From positions 1 to 64,000 of the forward strand of contig NZ_JABAGC010000003.1 in assembly GCF_012843905.1 (NCBI RefSeq): a DNA stretch of 64,000 bases, given 5' to 3'. A model generated the notes under the pieces. It was not told the DNA's origin and did not search any database. It saw only the letters and a program-made list of their open reading frames with translations. Made by a program: the position numbers and the translations under genes. This DNA is from Clostridium sp. SM-530-WT-3G (GTDB lineage Bacteria > Bacillota > Clostridia > Clostridiales > Clostridiaceae). Positions 25,842 to 35,425 of this stretch are shown piece after piece; position 1 is the first letter of the stretch; each line of letters starts with the position of its first letter.

Positions 25842-25924
25842 AATAAAAAACATCAGCATATTTAGTTACCTAAATACTGATGTTTACTACATTGGTGACC
25901 CATACGGGAATCGAACCCATGATT
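25831..25924. repeat. attR: 94-bp direct repeat overlapping tRNA-Glu
   Basis: Identical to 13990-14083. It runs from the tRNA terminator into the 3' end of the intact tRNA-Glu gene and marks the chromosomal boundary of the integrated element. Confidence 0.85.
25849..25884 (-). terminator. Terminator of tRNA-Glu
   Basis: AACATCAG (25849-25856) pairs with CTGATGTT (25877-25884), with an inner TATTTAG/CTAAATA stem. On the minus strand it is followed by a T-rich stretch. Confidence 0.8.
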
Positions 25925-25967
25925 TCACCGTGAGAGGGTGACGTCTTGACCGCTTGACCAATGGGCC
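25893..25967 (-). tRNA. tRNA-Glu, anticodon CTC
   Basis: 75 bases including CCA. Acceptor GGCCCAT pairs with ATGGGTC; the anticodon loop reads CT-CTC-AC between stems TCACC and GGTGA; the T arm contains GGTTCGATTCCC. A consensus promoter is upstream and a terminator downstream. Its 3' end is the integration target of the adjacent element, and the gene remains whole. Confidence 0.96.
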
Positions 25968-25981
25968 TCATAACAATTTGA

Positions 25982-26010
25982 ATTATACGCCTATTAAATT
26001 CTTATGTCAA
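25982..26010 (-). promoter_or_regulatory. Consensus promoter of tRNA-Glu
   Basis: On the minus strand, TTGACA (26010-26005), a 17-base spacer and TATAAT (25987-25982): a perfect sigma-A promoter, with the tRNA starting 15 bases after the -10. Confidence 0.9.
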
Positions 26011-26104
26011 TAAATAGATTTAAATAAATTTATTTCACAAACAAGAAAATAATTTTAAAATAATAGCTTATAATCAAAATTTTCTAAATATTTAAAAAAT
26101 ACTC

Positions 26105-26298
26105 TTGTTTTTATGTGAGAATCTAGTATACTAGTAAATAGTTAGTAATTTTTCTAGAGGCGTATATTTCAAATATACTCATCGCTCCTCTAAATGACTC
26201 AGTCAATCATGAGAAATTACGACTCCTTTTTAATATTTTGTGGGATATCCATTATAATTTAAGTTTATAAACTTAGATTTGATGGATATTATTTTTTT
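26105..26298 (+). ncRNA. Structured leader RNA upstream of the ZIP transporter (riboswitch-like, class unknown)
   Basis: A promoter (TTGTTT 26105, TATACT 26127, 16-base spacer) precedes a compact fold. P1 is a 10-bp stem (26145-26154 with 26211-26220). It encloses P2 (26155-26160 with 26187-26192, extended by 26162-26167 with 26173-26178) and a short P3 (26195-26198 with 26202-26205), a three-way junction. An intrinsic terminator follows (26245-26252 with 26282-26289, long inner palindrome, T7). Aptamer plus terminator before a metal transporter suggests a metal-sensing attenuator or a small RNA. It matches no riboswitch consensus that I can recall. Confidence 0.6.
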
Positions 26299-26401
26299 GA
26301 AAATTTAGCTTTTTACATAGTTATACTATTTTTTAGTCATTTACAATAAATAATTGGAATATATTTTATGAAGAGTTAAAAATAGAGGAGTGATAAATAA
26401 G

Positions 26402-27181
26402 GTGGATCAGAGTGCTATGTTCGCATTGATTCTTTCCTTTTTAGCAGGCATTTCTACAGTGGCTGGTGCTATAATAGCATTTTTATCACGAGGAAGGAAT
26501 GAAAAAACAGTTACAGTTGCATTAGGATTTTCAGCTGGAGTAATGATATGCGTATCATTTACAGATTTATTTCCTTATGCAGAGACTACACTTGTTAATT
26601 ACTATGGAAAGTTCTATGGAGTTATTCTTACAATGTTTTATATGCTTATAGGAATGATATTTGCAATGCTTATTGATAAGTTTATACCTCACGAAACACA
26701 TATATTAAGAAGTTCTAATGATAAGAGCGCTAAGTTATACAGAGTAGGGATTGTGACTATGATTGCAATTACACTACATAACTTCCCTGAGGGAATTGCA
26801 ACATTTATGTCTAGCTATCAAAATGCAACTTTAGGGATTTCAATTTCTTTCGCTATAGCAATGCATAATATTCCAGAGGGGATAGCAGTTGCTATGCCTA
26901 TTTATTATTCAACAGGAGATAAAACTAAAGCTATTAAGTATACACTTTGCTCAGGATTATCTGAGCCTTTTGGAGCAGTTATGGCTTACCTTATATTAAA
27001 ACCATTTATTAGTGAATTCTTACTTGGGCTTATATTTGCATTTGTTATGGGAATAATGCTTTATATATCATTTGAGGAGCTTATACCATCATCAAGAGAA
27101 TATGGATATTATAATTTGTCTTTATACTCGATATTTGCAGGAATTTGCTTAATGCCAATAACACATATTTTTATGGTATAG
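26402..27181 (+). CDS. zupT: ZIP family divalent metal transporter (ZupT-like)
   Basis: Membrane transporter importing zinc or related divalent metals. About eight hydrophobic helices. The two conserved metal-binding helices are LHNFPEGIATF and MHNIPEGIAVAM, both with the HNxPEG signature of the ZupT/GufA group. About 259 residues, normal for the family. GTG 26402 is preferred because AGAGGAG ends 11 bases upstream; GTG 26390 overlaps that site. A structured RNA with a terminator lies upstream and probably controls it. Single gene with its own terminator. Confidence 0.9.
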   Translation: MDQSAMFALILSFLAGISTVAGAIIAFLSRGRNEKTVTVALGFSAGVMICVSFTDLFPYAETTLVNYYGKFYGVILTMFYMLIGMIFAMLIDKFIPHETHILRSSNDKSAKLYRVGIVTMIAITLHNFPEGIATFMSSYQNATLGISISFAIAMHNIPEGIAVAMPIYYSTGDKTKAIKYTLCSGLSEPFGAVMAYLILKPFISEFLLGLIFAFVMGIMLYISFEELIPSSREYGYYNLSLYSIFAGICLMPITHIFMV

Positions 27182-27206
27182 TATTTTATGAAATAATTAT
27201 GGATAA

Positions 27207-27256
27207 GAAATATCATACTATTCAAATCAACAAATGAATGGTATGATATTTTTCTA
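27207..27256 (+). terminator. Terminator after zupT
   Basis: AAATATCATACTATTCA (27208-27224) pairs, one mismatch, with 27235-27251, followed by Ts. Confidence 0.85.
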
Positions 27257-27454
27257 TTATATAAATAATTTATTATTGTATAGATATATTAATACTTGGG
27301 AAATATAGAGTGATTTATCTAAATTGAATAAACAATTTAATAGATTAAATGTATAAATATTGTTATTATTTTATAAAACAACTATGCGAGTTACTATACA
27401 ACATAAAAATATTGTATAATATAAAGGAATTTTAAATAATGGAGGAATATAGAT

Positions 27455-28249
27455 ATGAAATATTCACAAGGCTCAGGAAAACAATACCATATTGCTGTAG
27501 GAGAAGGAGAAGTAGGAAGATACGTTATACTTCCAGGAGATCCTAAGAGATGTGAAAAGATAGCTAAACATTTTGATAATGCAGTGCTTGTTGCAGATAA
27601 TAGAGAATATGTTACTTATACTGGATATTTAGATGGAGAAAAAGTAAGTGTTACTTCAACTGGTATAGGTGGACCATCTGCTGCAATAGCTGTAGAAGAA
27701 TTAGTTAAATGTGGAGCAGATACATTTATAAGAGTTGGTACATGTGGTGGTATGGAACTTGATGTTAAAGGTGGAGATATAGTTGTAGCTACTGGTTCAA
27801 TAAGAATGGAAGGTACTACTAGAGAATATGCACCTATTGAATTCCCAGCAGTTCCAAACTATGATGTTGTAAATGCTTTAGTAGATGGAGCTAAAACATT
27901 AGGAAAAACATTCCATACAGGTGTAGTTCAATCTAAGGACTCATTCTATGGACAACATTCACCAGAAACTAAACCTGTAAGCTATGAATTAGAAAACAAA
28001 TGGAATGCATGGCTTAGATGTGGATGTTTAGCATCTGAAATGGAAAGTGCAGCATTATTTGTAGTTGGAAGCTACTTAAGAGTACGTACTGGAGCTTGTT
28101 TCTTAGTAATAGCTAACCAAGAAAGAGAAAAAGCTGGATTAGATAATCCACAATGTCATGATAGTGAAGAATCAATCAAGGTTGCTGTTGAAGGTATTAG
28201 AAATATGATTAAACTTGATAGAGAAAGAGCAGCTGCTAAAAATAATTAG
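27455..28249 (+). CDS. udp: Uridine phosphorylase
   Basis: Cytosolic enzyme that splits uridine with phosphate into uracil and ribose 1-phosphate. 264 residues. Family motifs: [15 protein letters not shown] for phosphate binding (about 28-42), [16 protein letters not shown] and RVGTCGGM in the middle, and [13 protein letters not shown], the Glu-Met-Glu ribose-binding block. ATG with TGGAGGA and a -10 TATAAT at 27415. It is a single-gene unit with a very strong terminator. Other nucleoside salvage genes follow. Confidence 0.93.
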   Translation: MKYSQGSGKQYHIAVGEGEVGRYVILPGDPKRCEKIAKHFDNAVLVADNREYVTYTGYLDGEKVSVTSTGIGGPSAAIAVEELVKCGADTFIRVGTCGGMELDVKGGDIVVATGSIRMEGTTREYAPIEFPAVPNYDVVNALVDGAKTLGKTFHTGVVQSKDSFYGQHSPETKPVSYELENKWNAWLRCGCLASEMESAALFVVGSYLRVRTGACFLVIANQEREKAGLDNPQCHDSEESIKVAVEGIRNMIKLDRERAAAKNN

Positions 28250-28256
28250 TGGTTTT

Positions 28257-28312
28257 AAATTAACAGCATTACATTCTTTGACTAAAGGAGGATGTAATGC
28301 TGTTAATTTCAT
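28257..28312 (+). terminator. Terminator after udp
   Basis: An 18-bp perfect stem (28257-28274 with 28292-28309) and T-rich tail, starting 8 bases after the stop. The rest of 28313-28562 is AT-rich leader of deoD. Confidence 0.9.
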
Positions 28313-28562
28313 AATGTGCTTATAGTCAAAGTTTTTATGAAATGAATGATATATAATATAGATGTATAATAAAAATACTATTATATTTAGAAGAAGTGAA
28401 TTAGTATTTTTTATGCTGATGATTTAATAGTATTAGATCAGTATATGTATGTAATTCAGTATTTGTAAATATGTTTGAAAAGTAATGAAACTTCTTAAAT
28501 AGGAGAATATAAGAATAAATATAATTTAAATTATGAAATAAATCTGGAGGAATAAAATAAAG

Positions 28563-29270
28563 ATGAGTGTACATATTAATGCAAAACCAGGAGATATAGC
28601 AGAAAGCGTATTATTACCAGGAGATCCACTAAGAGCTAAGTTTATAGCTGAGAATTTTTTAGAAGATGTAGTTTGTTACAATGAAGTTAGGGGAATGTAT
28701 GGATTTACAGGAACTTATAAAGGAAAGAGAGTATCAGTGCAGGGTACAGGAATGGGTATACCATCATTATCTATATATGTAACTGAACTTATAAAAGATT
28801 ATGGAGCTAAGAATCTTATAAGAGTAGGAAGTATGGGAGGATATCATAAAGATGTTAAGATAAGAGATGTTGTTATAGCAATGTCAGCTTCAACTAATTC
28901 TAACTTGAACTCAACAAGATTCCCAGGAGGGACTTATGCACCAACAGCTGATTTTGAATTATTAAAGAAATCATATGATATTGCTATGGAAAAAGGAATA
29001 GATGCAAAGGTTGGGCAGATTTTTAGTACTGATGAGTTTTATGGTGATGATCCTGATGATTGGAAGAAGTGGGCTGACTTTGGGTGCTTAGGAGTAGAAA
29101 TGGAAGCTGCAGGTCTTTATACTATAGCTGCAAAGTATCATGTAAAGGCTTTAGCTATGTCTACAGTAAGTGATCATTTTATAACTGGAGAAAAAACAAC
29201 TGCAGAAGAAAGACAAACAACATTCAGGGATATGGTTGAAATTGCTTTAGAAACAGTAGTACAGCTTTAA
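28563..29270 (+). CDS. deoD: Purine-nucleoside phosphorylase, DeoD type
   Basis: Converts purine (deoxy)ribonucleosides and phosphate to base and pentose 1-phosphate. 235 residues, the hexameric high-mass PNP type. Motifs: [15 protein letters not shown] (phosphate), [26 protein letters not shown] and [10 protein letters not shown] (ribose), and the catalytic Asp in [14 protein letters not shown] with CTGGAGG. Its partner for the salvaged pentose phosphate is deoB downstream at 33.0 kb. Confidence 0.95.
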   Translation: MSVHINAKPGDIAESVLLPGDPLRAKFIAENFLEDVVCYNEVRGMYGFTGTYKGKRVSVQGTGMGIPSLSIYVTELIKDYGAKNLIRVGSMGGYHKDVKIRDVVIAMSASTNSNLNSTRFPGGTYAPTADFELLKKSYDIAMEKGIDAKVGQIFSTDEFYGDDPDDWKKWADFGCLGVEMEAAGLYTIAAKYHVKALAMSTVSDHFITGEKTTAEERQTTFRDMVEIALETVVQL

Positions 29271-29299
29271 AATAAACAAGTTAATATCTGATGCTATAA

Positions 29300-29342
29300 A
29301 GAAACATCTTATAAAGGTTATTAACCTTTATAAGATGTTTCT
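29300..29342. terminator. Terminator between deoD and the convergent membrane protein gene
   Basis: A 21-bp perfect stem (29300-29320 with 29322-29342, loop tight) stands 30 bases after deoD. Confidence 0.85.
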
Positions 29343-29420
29343 ACTTTAAAAATTATTTTAACATTAAGATAGTTAAATAATATTGATTATAACCCACGTA
29401 AATATACATAATTAATATCA

Positions 29421-30053
29421 TTAGCCTATAAAGTTGCAGAGAAATGCATATTGTTTTAATAATAAATCATGATACCAGTTTGTATTTATTATTGAAATAT
29501 AACCATCAATTGTTTTTTTGATTTGATTTTCTTTATTAAACTGAACATACATCGATAGTCCAAAGGATACAAGAATACCAATAATCATAATATATTTGCC
29601 TATACCTGAAATATTAAATAAACATAATATAATACTTAAAAATACTGTAATTCCAGCACCAGCATAAGTTATATTATCTATATTGTTTCTAGTGGTAGTT
29701 AAATGGACTAATAGCTTGTCTACAGTAGTAGTATCTTTAAAGAATATTTCAAGCTTATCCTTATATTCATCCATAAATGTTGAAAGTATGTAATCATAAT
29801 ATTCAGGATTATTAATTTCCTCTATTTTCATACACATAACTAAAGGATATGAATATTCAGTAAATGGACTCAGTACATATTCATCCCTTTTTTCTAGACT
29901 TGGTATTTTGACCATTAATTCTCCCTCTTCATTTACAACAAGTAAATAGTTATTGTTTACAGAAGGCATATATGTCTCTTTTATAATGTCAAGAGCCTTT
30001 TTCTGAGTAGGATTGTCATTAACTTTAGAGCTTAGTATACCTAAAATTGTCAT
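29421..30053 (-). CDS. Unknown membrane protein with two C-terminal helices
   Basis: 210 residues. The first 125 are soluble (LLVVNEEGELMVKIPSLEKR) with no motif I know. Two adjacent membrane helices follow (about 131-150 and 153-170), then a short soluble tail. No signal peptide. The ATG has GGGGAG upstream. It is alone, convergent to deoD and upstream of gntR in the same direction but separated from it. Confidence 0.7.
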   Translation of the reverse strand: MTILGILSSKVNDNPTQKKALDIIKETYMPSVNNNYLLVVNEEGELMVKIPSLEKRDEYVLSPFTEYSYPLVMCMKIEEINNPEYYDYILSTFMDEYKDKLEIFFKDTTTVDKLLVHLTTTRNNIDNITYAGAGITVFLSIILCLFNISGIGKYIMIIGILVSFGLSMYVQFNKENQIKKTIDGYISIINTNWYHDLLLKQYAFLCNFIG

Positions 30054-30260
30054 AAGAATTCTCCCCTTTTAAAAAATAAAAATATTACCAACAATCATTA
30101 TATCATTATGTAAATTTTTTTAAAACATAAGTTTGTGAGTAAAATTTAATTTTATAAATAAAAACACAAAAATATTTATTTTTGAGATATAAAGATATGT
30201 GCTTTTATATATATAAATATTTTTATTGTCATTTAAAGTCTTAATATATATAAATGTCTG

Positions 30261-30998
30261 CTATTTAAAAGAATGGATCTGTATGGAACTTATATCCATT
30301 GGAAGATAATGTTTGTTAAAAATTACCGGTGTAGCAATATCACTAGTATATAAGCTTTCTTGAATCAAATGGCAGTGGTCATTTGAATGAAGAGAATATT
30401 TTTTTGTAGTGAAGCTTCCAGCAGTTGAATGTTTTATTTCAATAAGAGATTTATTAGCAATGGAGTAGATTGTATTTTCTATAAAATCTAATAACTCATC
30501 ATTATTATTTAAATCTATATTATTTGATGAAATTGTCTCAATAGGGATAAGTGTAAAGCTGTATGCTATAACTTCAGAATTACATTTGTACCATCTATCG
30601 ACAACAATACATACTGCAGGTTTTCTTTTTAGTACTTGTTCCATATGGTCATTTGGAATTTCTATATGAAATTCTATCTCTACAGAATCTATTTTTTCAT
30701 TTATACATTTATAAATAGGATTGCTTATAATTTCTAAACCATCAACATTATTGTGACTAGGCTTTGTTATGAAGTTTCCTTTGCCTTGTATATTCTTTAT
30801 AAGTCCATCATCTTGTAATAATGATAATGCTTGTCTTAAAGTTGTTCTACTTACTCCAAGTGATTTTGCAAGATCAGGTTCACTTGGAAGACGTGCCCCT
30901 TCCTTATAAGAGCCTTCATTTATCATTTTGAATAATTTATCATATACAGCCACATAGCGCAGTTTTTTCTCCTTAGCTTCAAGATTAAGTTTTTCCAT
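30261..30998 (-). CDS. GntR/HutC family transcription regulator
   Basis: 245 residues. The N-terminal winged helix is clear (LPSEPDLAKSLGVSRTTLRQ, about 37-56, then LIKNIQGKGNFIT). The C-terminal part fits a UTRA effector-binding domain, with a typical ending (HCHLIQESLYTSDIATPVIF). Effectors of this class are small sugars, phosphosugars or nucleosides. It is divergent from the nucleoside transporter gene and is its likely regulator; an inverted repeat over that promoter is the candidate operator. Ribosome site AAAGGTGATA. Confidence 0.87.
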   Translation of the reverse strand: MEKLNLEAKEKKLRYVAVYDKLFKMINEGSYKEGARLPSEPDLAKSLGVSRTTLRQALSLLQDDGLIKNIQGKGNFITKPSHNNVDGLEIISNPIYKCINEKIDSVEIEFHIEIPNDHMEQVLKRKPAVCIVVDRWYKCNSEVIAYSFTLIPIETISSNNIDLNNNDELLDFIENTIYSIANKSLIEIKHSTAGSFTTKKYSLHSNDHCHLIQESLYTSDIATPVIFNKHYLPMDISSIQIHSFK

Positions 30999-31433
30999 AA
31001 TAATATCACCTTTTCGTTTAATAGTTATTTTATAAATTAAATTTAAAATAGTTTCATTTATATTCGATTAATTAGTGTAAAGTTACAAAATGTAGGATTA
31101 TATGTAGTATATAGTATATTTAATTCAAATTGTATATCACATATTGACTTGATAATATATGAATTTGTTTGAAGTTTAATAATATTATTGAGAAAATATA
31201 TGTTAATAATATTAATATACTTGGTATATTAAACAACATAAATGATAAACATATATATATATTTGTTATAAATAAAATTTATGTAAATGTTTTAATGTAT
31301 ATGTAATTGTTTAATATACTATTAAATATATCAAAAATTTCTTTGATTTTCTATAAAATATTAAAATAGTAAATGTGAAATATATGATGAAAAGAGGAAA
31401 TAGAAAAAATATAACACATTTGATAAAATGACT
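30999..31433. other. Long AT-rich divergent intergenic region
   Basis: Between gntR and nupC. Nothing is recognised before the nupC promoter region at 31434. Confidence 0.5.
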
Positions 31434-31466
31434 ATACAATTTAGTGAACAGGTGTTATAATTGTAT
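31434..31466 (+). promoter_or_regulatory. nupC promoter with overlapping inverted repeat (candidate GntR operator)
   Basis: An extended -10, TGTTATAAT (31453-31461), is overlapped by an inverted repeat ATACAATT (31434-31441) and AATTGTAT (31459-31466), 17 bases apart. Binding here would block RNA polymerase. Confidence 0.55.
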
Positions 31467-31518
31467 GGAATTGTTAATGATCAATGAACAAAGGAAAATT
31501 ATTTAAGGAGAGAAAGAC

Positions 31519-32721
31519 ATGAAATTTGTATTAAGCTTGCTTGGGATTGTAGTAATACTTGCATTTATGTTTCTTCTATCTTGGGATAGAAAACATATAC
31601 CTTATAAGACAGTAGTTAAGGCATTAATAATTCAAGTAATAATTGCAGTCATATTACTTAAAATTCCACTAGGAAGATTTATAGTAGAAAAAGTATCAGC
31701 TGGTATTACAGCTGTAATAAACTGTGGAAAAGATGGTGTATCATTCATGTTCGGAAGCCTTGCAGATTCAAGTGCTCCAACAGGAAGTATATTTGCTATT
31801 CAAACTCTAGGAAATATTATATTCCTTTCAGCATTAATAAGTGCATTATATTATTTAGGAATTATCGGTGCAGTTGTTAAAGTAATTGGTAAAGGTGTAG
31901 GTAAGGTACTTGGAACTAGCCATGTTGAAAGTTTCGTAGCAGTTGCAAATATGTTCTTAGGTCAAACAGAAAGTCCAATACTTGTAAGTAAGTATTTAGG
32001 GAAAATGACTAAGAGTGAAATAGTAGTTGTTCTTGTTTCTGGTATGGGAAGTATGTCAGCTACTATAATTGGTGGTTATACAGCACTTGGAATTCCAATG
32101 GAATACTTACTTATTGCTAGTGCTTTAGTACCAATGGGAAGTATAGCTCTTTCAAAAATATTAATGCCAGAATCAGAAGGCGGTTTTGACGTAGAAGAAT
32201 TGAAGATAGACAACAAGGGTGATAATGAAAACATATTATCAGCAATTTCAGAAGGTGCAATGAATGGTTTACAAACAGCTCTTGCAATTGGAGCATCACT
32301 TGTAGCTATATTAGGATTAGTTGCTGTAATTAACTTAATTTTAGGATTCTTTGGACTTAATCTTCAACAAATTTTCTCTTACATATTTGCACCATTTGGT
32401 TACTTAATGGGATTAGATTCAGATACTGTTAGATTTGCTGGAGAACTTTTAGGAAGTAAATTAGTATTAAATGAATTCGTAGCTTTTCAATCATTAGGAG
32501 AAGTTTTATCTCAATTAGACTACAGAACAGGATTAATTTTATCTATTTCGTTAGCAGGTTTTGCAAATATTTCAAGTATAGGTGTTTGTATTTCAGGAAT
32601 ATCTGCATTATGTCCTGAAAAGAGAAATCTTCTTTCTAAATTAGCACTTAAGTCAATGCTTGCAGGTTTCTGCGTAAGTCTTTTAAGCGCTATAATTGTA
32701 GGAATGGTAACATTAATATAG
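31519..32721 (+). CDS. nupC: Concentrative nucleoside transporter, NupC family
   Basis: Inner-membrane importer of nucleosides driven by proton or sodium gradient. 400 residues with about nine helices. Typical blocks: LSWDRKHIPYKTVVKALIIQ near the N terminus, GTSHVESFVAVANMFLGQTE, then LVSGMGSMSATIIGGY in the transport core, and LVLNEFVAFQSL with ISLAGFANISSIGVCISGIS at the end. ATG with AAGGAGAG. It supplies substrates for Udp, DeoD and PunA. Probably regulated by the divergent GntR protein. Confidence 0.94.
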   Translation: MKFVLSLLGIVVILAFMFLLSWDRKHIPYKTVVKALIIQVIIAVILLKIPLGRFIVEKVSAGITAVINCGKDGVSFMFGSLADSSAPTGSIFAIQTLGNIIFLSALISALYYLGIIGAVVKVIGKGVGKVLGTSHVESFVAVANMFLGQTESPILVSKYLGKMTKSEIVVVLVSGMGSMSATIIGGYTALGIPMEYLLIASALVPMGSIALSKILMPESEGGFDVEELKIDNKGDNENILSAISEGAMNGLQTALAIGASLVAILGLVAVINLILGFFGLNLQQIFSYIFAPFGYLMGLDSDTVRFAGELLGSKLVLNEFVAFQSLGEVLSQLDYRTGLILSISLAGFANISSIGVCISGISALCPEKRNLLSKLALKSMLAGFCVSLLSAIIVGMVTLI

Positions 32722-32760
32722 AAGATTTTTTTGAATTTAAATCTTAAATAATTATTTGAA

Positions 32761-32810
32761 TTAGAACTTAGCGTACGTAATTATTATGTATGTTAAGTTC
32801 TAAATTTGTT
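32761..32810 (+). terminator. Terminator after nupC
   Basis: TTAGAACTTA pairs with TAAGTTCTAA (32761-32803, imperfect inner stem), T-rich tail. Confidence 0.75.
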
Positions 32811-33009
32811 TATTATAATATTAATTAGTATTGATATTTGAAAAAATATATCATTTCTTGTATTTGTATGGAAACTTGTTTATTATTTAATAGTGGATAA
32901 ATATATTAAGATATATATTTAAATACATTTTGTAAAAATAAAATAATTACAAATGGATGATGTGAAAAAGTCGAACTTTAAAGATGTTGTAAATAGGAGG
33001 ATAATAATA

Positions 33010-34200
33010 ATGAAAAAGTACAATAGAATTTTTACAATAGTGATTGATTCATTAGGAATTGGACAGATGAATGACTCTAAAGAATATGGAGATATTAATG
33101 TAGATACATTAGGTCATATAGCTGACTCAGTAGAAAGCTTTAATATACCAAACCTACAAAAGATGGGAATAGCTAATCTTCACCCAATAAAACATGTTGA
33201 GGCAGTTGAAAATCCATTAGGATATCAAATGAAAATGGGAGAAGCAAGTGTTGGTAAGGATACTATGACTGGTCACTGGGAAATGATGGGTCTTCATATA
33301 ACTAAGCCATTTCAAACTTTTACTGATACAGGATTCCCAAAGGAATTATTAGATGAACTTGAAAAGAGAACTGGACATAAAATAGTAGGTAATAAGAGTG
33401 CCAGTGGTACTGAAATATTAGATGAACTTGGTGACCACCAAATGAAAACTGGAGATATGATAGTTTATACATCTGCTGATTCAGTATTACAAATCTGTGG
33501 ACATGAAGAAACATTTGGATTAGATGAACTTTATAGATGTTGTGAAATTGCAAGAGAATTAACTCTTAAAGATGAATGGAAGGTTGGTAGAGTTATAGCT
33601 AGACCTTATATTGGAGATAAAGAACATGGATTTACTCGTACAAGTAACAGACATGATTATGCTTTAAAACCATATGGCAGAACTGCTCTTAATGCTTTAA
33701 AAGATAATAATTATGAAGTTATTTCAGTAGGTAAGATAAATGATATCTTTGAAGGTGAAGGAATCACAGAAGCTCATAGATCTAAGAGTTCAGTTCATGG
33801 AATGGAACAAACTTTAGAAATCATGGATAAAGATTTTAAAGGATTATGCTTTGTAAACTTAGTTGACTTTGATGCTTTATGGGGGCACAGAAGAAATCCT
33901 CAAGGATATGCACAGGAGTTAGAAAAATTTGATGTTAACTTAGGCAAAGTATTAGATAAGTTAAAAGAAGATGATTTATTAATAATCACTGCAGACCATG
34001 GAAATGATCCAACTTATACTGGTTCAGACCATACTCGTGAATATGTGCCATTCTTAGCATACTCACCATCAATGAAAGGTCATGGATTATTAGATACTCC
34101 AGATACATTTGCTACAATTGGAGCAACTATTGCAGATAACTTTGATGTTAAAATGCCTGAAAATACAATAGGAAGTTCTATATTAGACAAATTACAATAA
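33010..34200 (+). CDS. deoB: Phosphopentomutase
   Basis: Interconverts (deoxy)ribose 1-phosphate and 5-phosphate, linking nucleoside cleavage to central metabolism. 396 residues, normal length. Alkaline-phosphatase-like metal-binding motifs: [10 protein letters not shown] (Asp13), [12 protein letters not shown] with the phosphorylated Thr, [12 protein letters not shown], and [20 protein letters not shown] 33010 is used because AGGAGG lies nine bases upstream; an earlier in-frame ATG (32953) has no ribosome site. Terminator follows. Confidence 0.95.
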   Translation: MKKYNRIFTIVIDSLGIGQMNDSKEYGDINVDTLGHIADSVESFNIPNLQKMGIANLHPIKHVEAVENPLGYQMKMGEASVGKDTMTGHWEMMGLHITKPFQTFTDTGFPKELLDELEKRTGHKIVGNKSASGTEILDELGDHQMKTGDMIVYTSADSVLQICGHEETFGLDELYRCCEIARELTLKDEWKVGRVIARPYIGDKEHGFTRTSNRHDYALKPYGRTALNALKDNNYEVISVGKINDIFEGEGITEAHRSKSSVHGMEQTLEIMDKDFKGLCFVNLVDFDALWGHRRNPQGYAQELEKFDVNLGKVLDKLKEDDLLIITADHGNDPTYTGSDHTREYVPFLAYSPSMKGHGLLDTPDTFATIGATIADNFDVKMPENTIGSSILDKLQ

Positions 34201-34223
34201 TATAAATTAATATGTAATAAATA

Positions 34224-34262
34224 AAAATCAGTTTGATTAAAAGTCAGACTGATTTTTTTATT
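34224..34262 (+). terminator. Terminator after deoB
   Basis: AAAAATCAGTTTGA pairs with TCAGACTGATTTTT; T7 tail. Confidence 0.88.
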
Positions 34263-34345
34263 TCTTATTTATATTTTGAGCATTTTGCCTTAAAGTTGAC
34301 AAGTATCTATGTTAATATGACATTATGATAAGGGGGAGAGGGAAA

Positions 34346-35227
34346 ATGTTAAGAGTGATTATTGGAATATTATTAGTTGCTGCGATATTTTGTGCAGTAT
34401 TGCTGAAACTGAAGAATAAAGGAATTACTGAAAAGTTGAATCTAGATATAAGTGAAACAGAGGAGACTAATGAAAGTTCAAAATTAAAGTTTTTTATCAA
34501 TAAAAAAGTTATTATACCTTTTTGTAGCATAGGTATATTAGTTGCTTTTTGTACTACTCTATCAAAAGTAATTGTACCTAAAGCGGTCAATAGAATAATA
34601 CAGGCTGAAAATAGGACAAATAGTGATGGACAGATTAAAGGAATAAATCTTTCAAATAATGATAAGAATGTAGATTTGAATTCAGTAGCAAAAGCTGGAG
34701 GAGAATATGTTTATTTAAAAGCTACAGAAGGAGCTACTTTTAAGGATTCAGACATGGATGCATATTATCAGGAAAGTAAAAAGCTTGGAATGAAGGTGGG
34801 AGCATATCATTATTTAGTAAGTACAAGTTCACCTGAAGAGCAGGCAAGAAATTTTTATAATATGATATCAAAATATGATTGGGATCTTATTCCTATGCTT
34901 GATACAGAAGTATATTTTGATGGACTTGAAGATTACATAAAGAGATTTAAAGATGAATTTAACCGTTTATCATCTTTAAAATTAGGTATTTATACTTATA
35001 CAAGCTTTATAAATAAATATCTAAACAACGCTGATAAGGAAATATATAATATGCCATTATGGGAAGCAAATTATAATGGAAAGCCATGGAATGGAGTTGG
35101 AAAAAATAAGTTTGTAAATCTTGTAGGGCATCAATATTCAACTGACCAGCATATAAAAGAGTACATAGGAAACTTTAATGGTGATATTAATGAATTCAAC
35201 GACAAGATACTTATAAGTAATGAATAA
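34346..35227 (+). CDS. Membrane-anchored GH25 lysozyme (muramidase)
   Basis: 293 residues. N-terminal membrane helix (VIIGILLVAAIFCAVLLKL, about 4-22) and a second hydrophobic stretch (about 58-78), then a GH25 domain: GINLSNNDKNVDL, YVYLKATEGATFKD, VGAYHYLVSTSSPEEQARNF and LIPMLDTEVYFDGL with the acidic catalytic pair. It would cleave the glycan chain of peptidoglycan outside the membrane. The usual D(I/V)S start of GH25 is altered to NLS here, which may weaken activity. ATG 34346 follows GGGGGAGAGGG. Confidence 0.85.
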   Translation: MLRVIIGILLVAAIFCAVLLKLKNKGITEKLNLDISETEETNESSKLKFFINKKVIIPFCSIGILVAFCTTLSKVIVPKAVNRIIQAENRTNSDGQIKGINLSNNDKNVDLNSVAKAGGEYVYLKATEGATFKDSDMDAYYQESKKLGMKVGAYHYLVSTSSPEEQARNFYNMISKYDWDLIPMLDTEVYFDGLEDYIKRFKDEFNRLSSLKLGIYTYTSFINKYLNNADKEIYNMPLWEANYNGKPWNGVGKNKFVNLVGHQYSTDQHIKEYIGNFNGDINEFNDKILISNE

Positions 35228-35262
35228 TAGAAAAATTATAAGTTTATAGTATTTTTCTACAA
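35228..35262 (+). terminator. Probable terminator after the lysozyme gene
   Basis: TAGAAAAAT (35228-35236) pairs with ATTTTTCTA (35251-35259). Confidence 0.5.
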
Positions 35263-35425
35263 CAAAATGACGAATACTAAATAAAAGGTGTAGATAAATA
35301 TATAATAATAATGTAATATTATTATATATTTCATATTAAATTGGATAGTGTGCATATTTTGAACACATTATGAAAAGTAATAGTCATATAACAATGATTT
35401 TACAGATGAAGAAAGGGCGATATTT

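Noticed and set aside
26145-26220. A yybP-ykoY, NiCo or M-box riboswitch
   Set aside because: The conserved loops of these classes are not present; size and stem order do not fit.
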